A DNA stretch of 31,378 bases from JAJRRH01 sp047638815 (lineage in GTDB: Bacteria > Bacteroidota > Bacteroidia > Flavobacteriales_D > JABDKJ01). Position 1 is the stretch's first letter. Each line of letters opens with the position of its first letter. The translations under genes and the position numbers were made by a program. The notes under the pieces were generated by a model. It was not told the DNA's origin and did no database searches. It was given only the letters and a program-made list of their open reading frames with translations. Location: contig JBLIMR010000028.1 of assembly GCA_047638815.1 (NCBI GenBank), forward strand, positions 1 to 31,378. The letters run 5' to 3'. This document shows positions 16,139 to 21,866 of the stretch, piece after piece.

Positions 16139-17434
16139 ATGAATCATTCTAATTCTGAAAAATTATACCAGCGAGGATTAAAGCACATGGTAGGAGGAGT
16201 GAATTCTCCAGTAAGGGCCTTTGGTTCTGTTGGGGGTAATCCACTTTTTATTAAGAGCGCGAAAGGAACAAGGATAACGGATGTAGATGACAATGAATAT
16301 GTGGACTACGTGCTCTCTTATGGCCCAATGATACTTGGACATTTGGATCCAAATGTCCAAAAGGCGATTGATGAGACTTTGAAGAATGGATACACATTTG
16401 GCGCTTCTACAGAGGGAGAAATAAAATTGGCTGAACTGGTTTGTTCTGCATTCCCCGGAATGGATAAGGTCCGATTTGTTAATTCTGGGACAGAGGCTGT
16501 TTTAAGTGCTGTTAGATTGGCAAGAGCATACACTGGGAAGGATAAAATAATAAAATTTTCGGGGTGTTATCACGGGCACATGGATGCATTGTTGGTGGCA
16601 GCTGGGTCTGGATTAGCAACATTAAGTATTCCCGGAAGTAAGGGGGTGCCGGATGAAGCAGTGAAAAACACGCTTATTGCAACTTTCAATGATTTGGATA
16701 GTGTCAAAAAGCATTTCGAATCTCATGATGATATTGCCGGTGTGATCATTGAGCCTATTGCCGGTAACATGGGCGTTGTACTCCCAGAAGATGGGTTTCT
16801 TCCAGAATTAAAAGAATTTTTAGCCTCAAAGGGAGCATTGCTTATTGCTGATGAAGTCATGACAGGATTTAGATCTAAGTTTGGTGGAGCTCAGGAATTA
16901 TTGGGTGTTGAAGCTGACATTACGTGTCTTGGTAAAGTTATTGGAGGCGGATTTCCAGTAGGAGCATATGGGGCGAGAAATGAAATCATGGAAATGGTTT
17001 CTCCTTTGGGTGCCATGTACCAAGCGGGAACACTTTCCGGAAATCCAATTGCCATGGCTGCAGGATTCTCTACATTGACCGAATTGAAAAGTCAGGATCC
17101 ATACGAGCATTTTGACGCATTAACAGATCACTTAAGGAATACCTTGATGGATGCAGCGGAGGAGAACCAAATTGACATCACGATCAATAGCTTCGGTTCA
17201 ATGATAAGTCCATTCTTCAGGAAAGATCCTGTTCGCAATTTTGAAGATGCAAGTAATTCTGACACGAAAAAATTTGCCGTATTCTTTTGGGAAATGATGA
17301 ATCAAGGAGTGTTCTTGCCACCATCGCAATACGAAGCTTGGTTTTTGTCATCTAAGATTGCCCCGGGGGATTTAGAAATTACAGATAATGCCATTCGTAT
17401 GGCTATGAAGAAAGTGAAAGAAAGCGGACTTTAA
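16139..17434 (+). CDS. hemL: Glutamate-1-semialdehyde 2,1-aminomutase HemL
   Basis: A PLP enzyme that converts glutamate-1-semialdehyde to 5-aminolevulinate, the second step of the C5 route. The cofactor lysine is Lys266 in TCLGKVIGGGFPVGAYG. Other class-III aminotransferase landmarks are NSGTEAVLSAVRLAR (about 115-129), SGCYHGHMDALL (141-152) and IADEVMTGFR (236-245), with the Asp that holds the pyridine ring. Length (431) is standard. It is nine bases after hemB. Presence of hemL with hemA confirms the C5 rather than the Shemin route. Confidence 0.96.
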   Translation: MNHSNSEKLYQRGLKHMVGGVNSPVRAFGSVGGNPLFIKSAKGTRITDVDDNEYVDYVLSYGPMILGHLDPNVQKAIDETLKNGYTFGASTEGEIKLAELVCSAFPGMDKVRFVNSGTEAVLSAVRLARAYTGKDKIIKFSGCYHGHMDALLVAAGSGLATLSIPGSKGVPDEAVKNTLIATFNDLDSVKKHFESHDDIAGVIIEPIAGNMGVVLPEDGFLPELKEFLASKGALLIADEVMTGFRSKFGGAQELLGVEADITCLGKVIGGGFPVGAYGARNEIMEMVSPLGAMYQAGTLSGNPIAMAAGFSTLTELKSQDPYEHFDALTDHLRNTLMDAAEENQIDITINSFGSMISPFFRKDPVRNFEDASNSDTKKFAVFFWEMMNQGVFLPPSQYEAWFLSSKIAPGDLEITDNAIRMAMKKVKESGL

Positions 17435-17457
17435 AATAAAATGCATAAAAAACATTC

Positions 17458-18480
17458 ATGAAAAACGATTTATTTTTAAGAGCATTAAAAGGGGAAGTAG
17501 TCGAAAGACCTCCTGTTTGGATGATGAGGCAAGCTGGAAGGCATTTGCCAGAATTTATGGCTATCAGGGAGAAGTATGATTTCTTCACAAGATGTCGAAC
17601 ACCTGAGCTGGCATCAGAAATTACTGTACAGCCGATTAGAAGGTATGGAATGGATGCAGCAATATTGTTTTGTGATATTTTGGTCATCCCTCAAGCCATG
17701 GGTATTGAAGTGGAGATGAAACCAAACTTTGGGCCATACCTGCCGAATCCAGTTAGAGATTTGAAAGGAGTTGAAGCAGCTATTGTGCCGGATGTTCATG
17801 TTGAGCTAGATTATGTTTACAAGGCAATTAAGGCAACGAAGGAGTTGTTGAATGATGATATTCCATTGATCGGATTTGCGGGTTCTCCGTGGACTATTCT
17901 ATGTTATGTCGTGCAAGGGCAAGGGAGTAAGACATTTGATAAGGCGAAAGAGTTTTGCTTTACAAATCCTCTAGCAGCACATATCATGTTGCAGAAAATA
18001 ACGGATACTACTATTGCCTATCTCAAGGCAAAGGTGAAAGCCGGTGTTGATGCCGTGCAAATATTCGATTCATGGGGAGGTTTGTTGTCTCCTGAGGACT
18101 ATGGAATTTTCTCTTGGCCTTATATCAATCAGATTGTTGAGGCTTTGAAAGATGATGCGCCTGTTATTGCTTTTGGAAAAGGATGTTGGTTTGCCTTACA
18201 AGAAATGGCCAAGTCAAATGTTTCTGCACTTGGGATTGATTGGACATGTTCTGCAAGAAATGCAAGATATCTCTCGGGAGGTCAGGTGACATTGCAAGGA
18301 AATTTCGATCCGTCCAGATTGTTGTCGTCTCCAGCTGAAATTAAGAAAATGGTCACGCAAATGATTGACGAATTCGGAAAGGATAAATACATCGTGAATT
18401 TGGGACATGGCATGTTGCCCAATATTCCCACAGATAATGCCAAGGCATTTGTCGATGCGGTTAAATCTTATGGGCTGTAA
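17458..18480 (+). CDS. hemE: Uroporphyrinogen decarboxylase HemE
   Basis: Removes the four acetate carboxyls of uroporphyrinogen III to give coproporphyrinogen III. The first signature, RPPVWMMRQAGRHLPEF (about 17-33), holds the substrate-binding arginines and the RQAGR loop. The second, GFAGSPWTILCYVVQGQGS (about 139-157), is also intact. The catalytic Asp of the DILVIPQAMG segment (about 74) is present, and VNLGHGMLPNIP closes the protein. Length 340 is typical. It starts 23 bases after hemL and 13 bases before hemF. Confidence 0.96.
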   Translation: MKNDLFLRALKGEVVERPPVWMMRQAGRHLPEFMAIREKYDFFTRCRTPELASEITVQPIRRYGMDAAILFCDILVIPQAMGIEVEMKPNFGPYLPNPVRDLKGVEAAIVPDVHVELDYVYKAIKATKELLNDDIPLIGFAGSPWTILCYVVQGQGSKTFDKAKEFCFTNPLAAHIMLQKITDTTIAYLKAKVKAGVDAVQIFDSWGGLLSPEDYGIFSWPYINQIVEALKDDAPVIAFGKGCWFALQEMAKSNVSALGIDWTCSARNARYLSGGQVTLQGNFDPSRLLSSPAEIKKMVTQMIDEFGKDKYIVNLGHGMLPNIPTDNAKAFVDAVKSYGL

Positions 18481-18493
18481 AATAGGCTAAATC

Positions 18494-19399
18494 ATGAAAG
18501 ATAAATTCTATTCTTTTATTGAGGAATTGCAAGACACCATTACTACAAAGTTTGAAGCTTTGGATGGTGAGGCAAAATTTCATCAGGACATTTGGGAAAG
18601 ACCTGAAGGTGGTGGTGGAAGAACTAGAATTCTCTCAGATGGTAAACACATAGAAAAAGGAGGTGTAAACATTTCTGAAGTTCATGGCGAGTTACCGGAG
18701 GCACTCAGAAAACAATTTGGGGTTGAGGAAGGAAACTTTTTCGCTTGTGGACTAAGCCTTGTTATACATCCCCACAATCCAAATGTGCCTACAGTACATG
18801 CAAACTGGAGATATTTCGAGATGTATGATGGATCAGGGAATATTGTGACCCAATGGTTTGGAGGAGGGCAGGATCTAACACCATATTACCTATTCGAAGA
18901 AGATGCAAAGCACTTTCATCAAGTATGTAAGAATGCTTGTGATAGACATGATTCAGAATTTTATGCAAAATACAAGAAGACCTGTGATGAATATTTCTGG
19001 AATAAGCACCGAGATGAAGCTAGGGGTGTTGGAGGTTTGTTTTTTGATTACTTAAAATCAAGTGAAGAAATCTCTATGGATCAGCGTTTCGACTTCGTAA
19101 CAGATGTTGCGAATAATTTCCTTGAAAGCTATGTGCCAATTTTCGAAAAGAGACATCTAGAATCATTTACCCCTGAAAATAAAGACTGGCAAGAAATCAG
19201 AAGAGGGAGATATGTGGAGTTTAACTTGATTCATGATCGCGGAACCCTTTTTGGACTAAAGACAAATGGGAGGATAGAAAGTATCCTTATGAGTCTGCCG
19301 CCAAAAGTGCAGTGGCGATATAATCATGTGCCTGAGGAAGGAAGTGAGGAAGCAAGATTGCTTGGCGTTTTGAAGAAGCCTGTCGAATGGGTTTCTTAA
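18494..19399 (+). CDS. hemF: Oxygen-dependent coproporphyrinogen III oxidase HemF
   Basis: Converts coproporphyrinogen III to protoporphyrinogen IX using O2, which implies aerobic life. Hallmarks are VIHPHNPNVPTVHANWRYFE (about 91-110), WFGGGQDLTPYYLFEEDA (about 121-138), and RRGRYVEFNLIHDRGT-FGL with ESILMSLPP at the C-terminus. Length 301 is normal. It is the last gene of the hemA-hemF operon, and its product feeds HemJ and HemH encoded on the divergent operon. No hemN or anaerobic substitute is in the window. A large palindrome 78 bases downstream may mark the transcript end. Confidence 0.96.
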   Translation: MKDKFYSFIEELQDTITTKFEALDGEAKFHQDIWERPEGGGGRTRILSDGKHIEKGGVNISEVHGELPEALRKQFGVEEGNFFACGLSLVIHPHNPNVPTVHANWRYFEMYDGSGNIVTQWFGGGQDLTPYYLFEEDAKHFHQVCKNACDRHDSEFYAKYKKTCDEYFWNKHRDEARGVGGLFFDYLKSSEEISMDQRFDFVTDVANNFLESYVPIFEKRHLESFTPENKDWQEIRRGRYVEFNLIHDRGTLFGLKTNGRIESILMSLPPKVQWRYNHVPEEGSEEARLLGVLKKPVEWVS

Positions 19400-19477
19400 A
19401 AGCAAATGGTTGAGTCATAGTTAGCAGTTAGACCGAGATGAAATATTCCAGATAGTAAGTATGTTCTAGAATCGATT

Positions 19478-19528
19478 CCCCTCTCGAGAGGGGCTAGGGG
19501 TGTGTTCTATGCTAAACAAGAAACACAC
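19478..19528. repeat. REP-like double palindrome after hemF
   Basis: CCCCTCTCGAGAGGGG (19478-19493) is a perfect 16-base palindrome, followed by CTAGGGGTGTGTT and a second inverted repeat, GTGTGTT (19500-19506) with AACACAC (19522-19528). GC-rich palindromes of this kind recur between genes in many Bacteroidota genomes. It may stabilise or end the hem transcript. The dispersed nature is recalled, not seen here. Confidence 0.55.
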
Positions 19529-19638
19529 AATTTGAGTTGAAGCAATCTAGTTGAATTACATTTGAAAGAACGCTTTTAACCGTTGTAGTAATCAAATTTC
19601 AAGAGCTTACGAGACTGGGAATTCAACAAAAAATCCCC

Positions 19639-19646
19639 TAACTTTG
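19639..19646 (+). promoter_or_regulatory. Candidate -7 box (TAACTTTG) for ferritin
   Basis: TAACTTTG is a good TAnnTTTG match 16 bases before the ferritin ATG, giving a leader of about 10 bases. No iron-box palindrome is seen nearby. The half-similar TTCTAGAATC at 19464-19473 is too far and too degenerate. Confidence 0.45.
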
Positions 19647-19662
19647 CACAAAACAATTCAAC

Positions 19663-20172
19663 ATGAACAAAACGATAGAGAAATTACTCAATGATCAGAT
19701 AAAATACGAAGCTGAAGCATCAATGAAATATCTGTCCATTGCCTCTTGGTCTGATGCTCAAGGGTTAAACGGTGTGGCTGAATTTTTCTATGCGCAATCT
19801 GAAGAGGAGCGTATTCATATGACAAAGTTGGTCAGATTTGTGAATGAGCGTGGAGGAAATGTTGTCATACCAAAGCTGGATAAGCCTGCAGCTAAATTCA
19901 AGTCAATCAATCATGTTTTTGAATTGTTTTTAGAGAGTGAAATATTTGTCACTGAACAAATCAATCACGTCATCTTTGAGTGCCTAGACCGAAAAGAGTA
20001 CAACGTGCATAACTTCATGCAGTGGTATGTTACTGAGCAGTTGGAAGAAGAAGCCATGGCAAGAACGCTATTGGACAAGCTAAATATTATCGGAAACGAT
20101 AAATCTGGACATTATATGTTTGATCGTGACATCAATGCAATTGCATCAGCACAAGCTACTGAGGAGGTATAG
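19663..20172 (+). CDS. Ferritin (FtnA type, heme-free)
   Basis: A 24-mer iron-storage cage with ferroxidase activity. Ferroxidase-centre residues can be placed by comparison with E. coli FtnA: Glu16 and Tyr23 (YEAEASMKYL), Glu49 and His52 (EEERIHM), Glu93 region (FLESEIF), and Gln126 with Glu129 (VTEQLEEEA). No bacterioferritin heme-binding Met signature is evident. Length (169) is standard. It lies at the downstream edge of the heme operon and would store iron not used by HemH. A tiny Cys/Lys-rich gene follows 28 bases later on the same strand, probably in the same transcript. Confidence 0.95.
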   Translation: MNKTIEKLLNDQIKYEAEASMKYLSIASWSDAQGLNGVAEFFYAQSEEERIHMTKLVRFVNERGGNVVIPKLDKPAAKFKSINHVFELFLESEIFVTEQINHVIFECLDRKEYNVHNFMQWYVTEQLEEEAMARTLLDKLNIIGNDKSGHYMFDRDINAIASAQATEEV

Positions 20173-20200
20173 CCTAATTTAGCTTCCTCTTTTCTTCTAA

Positions 20201-20368
20201 ATGATTCCTCAAGTTATAAATCCTGTGATTGTGTATCATCCAGAGTGGATGATCATGGATGTTACCTATATATTTGGAGATAAAAAGAAGAAATGCTGTA
20301 AAAAGTATAAGAAGAAGGGAAAAGACTATTGCAAGAGTTGTCCTAAGCTCAAGAAAAAGAAAAAGTAG
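20201..20368 (+). CDS. Small Cys/Lys-rich protein linked to ferritin
   Basis: An open frame of 55 codons starts at ATG 20201, 28 bases after ferritin. The first 27 residues are hydrophobic to neutral (MIPQVINPVIVYHPEWM), and the last 28 are almost all Lys and Cys: Cys32-Cys33, then Cys44-x-x-Cys47 with Lys around them (KKCCKKYKKKGKDYCKSCPK). Four cysteines as CC-x10-CxxC could bind a metal such as zinc or iron, or an iron-sulfur cluster; the Lys tail could bind nucleic acid or the acidic ferritin surface. I do not recognise a named family. The spacing and skewed composition argue for a real gene. Function is unknown; iron handling is only suggested by its neighbour. Confidence 0.6.
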   Translation: MIPQVINPVIVYHPEWMIMDVTYIFGDKKKKCCKKYKKKGKDYCKSCPKLKKKKK

Positions 20369-20453
20369 GACCCTGCATTCTCACTATTCTCGCTTTAATT
20401 CTACTTCGGCTATCAGCACATCGTCTAAATAGCCAAGGTTCATGGAACACTGG

Positions 20454-20509
20454 ATTATTGCATTATCGCATTGAAGCATTATTGCATTAATTCATTGCAA
20501 CATTCCGAA
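20454..20509. repeat. Degenerate tandem octamers (ATTxxxxC, seven units)
   Basis: Seven consecutive 8-base units all begin ATT: ATTATTGC, ATTATCGC, ATTGAAGC, ATTATTGC, ATTAATTC, ATTGCAAC, ATTCCGAA. It lies in the 210-base gap between the small ferritin-linked gene and the LuxR-type gene. No coding sense is apparent. Confidence 0.6.
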
Positions 20510-20581
20510 CAGTTGAAAAGTTTTCACCTACTAACCCGAATAGGGTATTGTTTATGTCTTTTATGAAGTCTAACTTCGTTG

Positions 20582-20598
20582 TTTAGAATGAATCTAAA
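20582..20598. promoter_or_regulatory. Possible iron/heme box overlapping the LuxR-type start
   Basis: TTTAGAAT-G-AATCTAAA keeps the TTTAGA/TCTAAA arms and the spacing of the operators at 12159 and 21770 but has a mismatched inner pair. It spans the ATG at 20588, so it could be chance coding sequence or a roadblock operator. A TAACTTCG sequence just upstream (20571-20578) is a near -7 box. Confidence 0.35.
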
Positions 20599-21247
20599 TA
20601 GCAAGACAAATATCGACCTCATTTATGCCAGCTCAAACATCTTGATGCAGAAGGGCATGAAGACTATTTGTCAGGGTGGAGGGGTTGATACTTTTGATCA
20701 AGCATACTCCAATGAGCAGCTTACAGACCAGCTTTTAACAAAGAAATATGATGTGCTCATCTTCGACCTTTGTGAGAAGGACGTTTTTGACTTGAAGTCC
20801 CTAAATAGCTTTCTCCGAGAACAGTCAGGTCTTAAGATCCTTATTATTTCCAATGTTACTAATGAGGATTCAATCTTCAATGTATTGGATAAAGGAGTTC
20901 AGGGATTCTTGACCTATACATGTGATGATGATGAAATCATCCATGCCGTATTTGCGATTGCAAAGGGAGAGAAATTCTATTGTAATAAAGTTTTGGACCT
21001 TGTCTTGAACAAACATCTTTATCAAAAGGATGAAAGCAGTTGTGCACCTACAAACCTATCAGCAAGAGAGTCTGAAATTGCGGCCTTAATAGGTGGAGGT
21101 AAAACAAATAAGGAGGTGGCGAACGATTTATGTCTTAGCCCGCACACGGTGCATACGCATAGAAAGAACATCATGAAGAAACTGGGTGTAAGATCAGCCA
21201 GTGAATTGACCATGTCTTGCCTAAGGTTGGGTATCATTGAAGCTTAA
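20588..21247 (+). CDS. LuxR/NarL-type DNA-binding response regulator with atypical receiver
   Basis: The C-terminal helix-turn-helix is clear: LSARESEIAALIGGGKTNKEVANDLCLSPHTVHTHRKNI (about 157-195), the LuxR/FixJ class. The N-terminal 130 residues have a receiver-like pattern with a potential phospho-acceptor Asp60 (VLIFDLCEKD). However, the acidic pair at the N-terminus is missing (DLIYASSN instead of a double Asp/Glu), and the conserved Lys at the end of strand 5 is replaced (GFLTYT instead of G-x-L-x-K). It may be controlled without phosphorylation. I choose the ATG at 20588 rather than a TTG three codons upstream. No histidine kinase lies beside it. Targets may include the neighbouring iron genes, but this is only positional. 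Confidence 0.82.
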   Translation: MNLNSKTNIDLIYASSNILMQKGMKTICQGGGVDTFDQAYSNEQLTDQLLTKKYDVLIFDLCEKDVFDLKSLNSFLREQSGLKILIISNVTNEDSIFNVLDKGVQGFLTYTCDDDEIIHAVFAIAKGEKFYCNKVLDLVLNKHLYQKDESSCAPTNLSARESEIAALIGGGKTNKEVANDLCLSPHTVHTHRKNIMKKLGVRSASELTMSCLRLGIIEA

Positions 21248-21250
21248 TGT

Positions 21251-21264
21251 AATTACGAATTACG
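21251..21264. repeat. Two tandem AATTACG heptamers
   Basis: AATTACG-AATTACG followed by the variant AATTTTCG, immediately after the LuxR-type stop. The same heptamer recurs at 29572-29600. Confidence 0.5.
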
Positions 21265-21280
21265 AATTTTCGATCTATAG

Positions 21281-21400
21281 GTCATTCTGAAGGAGGAACG
21301 ACTGTAAGAATCTGTTGAGGTTTTCGGGCTGTGCCAATTAGCGATGCCCGATTATTAATTAGCAGATTCTCACGCTCCACTGCGTTTCGCTCAGAATGAC
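21281..21400. repeat. 120-base REP-like inverted repeat element
   Basis: The left arm begins GTCATTCTGA and ends GAATCTG (21281-21314). The right arm begins CAGATTCT and ends TCAGAATGAC (21363-21400), the reverse complement with an imperfect middle. Inside is a second stem, CGGGC (21325-21329) with GCCCG (21346-21350). It could fold into a long cruciform. Similar GTCATTCTGA...GAATCTG elements are, from memory, widespread in Bacteroidota intergenic DNA. Confidence 0.65.
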
Positions 21401-21424
21401 TCCTTGTAAAAACACTTCAAAACT

Positions 21425-21497
21425 CACCAATAACCAATAACCAATCAACCATTTAACCTTTCTCCTCTAACCTCTAACCTTTCGCCTTTAACCTTTC
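21425..21497. repeat. Degenerate heptamer array (AACCAAT then AACCTTT)
   Basis: AACC recurs at 21432, 21439, 21447, 21455, 21469, 21476 and 21490, so steps are 7 or 14 with two slips of 8. Units shift from AACCAAT to AACCTTT/AACCTCT along the array. It begins 25 bases after the REP-like element. Confidence 0.6.
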
Positions 21498-21585
21498 CCT
21501 ACCACATTCAGGTGACCCGTCTACCATTTATCAGCGAATGAAAATTTGCCAGTTCAAGGCGATTGTACGGGCAGTATTTGGACGC

Positions 21586-21593
21586 TAGTTTTG
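21586..21593 (+). promoter_or_regulatory. Candidate promoter (TAGTTTTG) before a small open frame
   Basis: TAGTTTTG matches TAnnTTTG, with an ATTG 20 bases further upstream (21562-21565) as a possible -33 element. It lies 21 bases before the ATG at 21615. Confidence 0.4.
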
Positions 21594-21614
21594 TCCCAAG
21601 AAAATTAATATTCG

Positions 21615-21749
21615 ATGTCAGAAAAAGACCATAGTCATAAATATACAACCGAAGAGAAATCAATCGTCAATTTGTTAGAAATTTCGGAAAGTGTGGGAAT
21701 GACTAGGTTTTACTTGGCATCGAATGTTAATGATATAACAAAATCATAA
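21615..21749 (+). CDS. Possible small protein of 44 residues, unrecognised
   Basis: ATG at 21615, stop at 21749. The product begins MSEKDHSHKYTTEEK and ends LASNVNDITKS; it is charged, with no signal peptide or membrane segment. It follows a plausible promoter and ends 15 bases before the start of the operator of the uptake operon. It has normal codon use for the region. It may be a true small gene, a short leader, or the start of a gene whose rest is lost. I do not recognise the sequence. Confidence 0.35.
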   Translation: MSEKDHSHKYTTEEKSIVNLLEISESVGMTRFYLASNVNDITKS

Positions 21750-21764
21750 ACCGTAATTATTAAC

Positions 21765-21791
21765 ATTTATTTAGAATGATTCTAAATAAAT
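21765..21791. promoter_or_regulatory. Perfect 27-base palindromic operator of the iron-uptake operon
   Basis: ATTTATTTAGAAT, a central G (21778) and ATTCTAAATAAAT form a perfect 13-1-13 inverted repeat. The core TTTAGAAT-G-ATTCTAAA (21770-21786) is shared with the site at the AraC-hemH promoter. It lies about 40 bases upstream of a TAATTTTG -7 box. Perfect symmetry over 27 bases strongly indicates a protein-binding site. Confidence 0.75.
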
Positions 21792-21806
21792 ACCACATCT
21801 GTGGTA
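21791..21806. promoter_or_regulatory. Second palindrome TACCACA-TC-TGTGGTA
   Basis: A perfect 7-2-7 inverted repeat of different sequence sits directly against the iron-box palindrome and ends 23 bases before the -7 box, the position expected of an activator site. The binding protein is unknown. Confidence 0.55.
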
Positions 21807-21829
21807 TAGGTCATTTCAAGAGGAGACTC

Positions 21830-21837
21830 TAATTTTG
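21830..21837 (+). promoter_or_regulatory. Candidate -7 box (TAATTTTG) of the uptake operon
   Basis: TAATTTTG matches TAnnTTTG, 29 bases before the ATG at 21867. It overlaps the operator copy at 21833-21849, so a bound repressor would cover the transcription start. Confidence 0.55.
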
Positions 21838-21849
21838 AATCGTTCTAAA
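21833..21849. promoter_or_regulatory. Second iron-box copy over the promoter (TTTTGAAT-C-GTTCTAAA)
   Basis: The right half GTTCTAAA is identical to the site at 12159-12175, including the central C; the left half differs at one position, which is also part of the -7 box. Overlap with the promoter fits repression. Confidence 0.6.
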
Positions 21850-21866
21850 TAAGGAAAATTAAACCA

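Noticed and set aside
19156..19172. CTAGAATCATTT inside hemF as an operator copy
   Set aside because: It is within coding sequence, lacks the second arm and is far from any promoter.
19462..19478. TTCTAGAATCGATTCC as another iron box upstream of ferritin
   Set aside because: Only one half resembles the operator, and it lies about 190 bases from the ferritin start and next to a REP-like palindrome.
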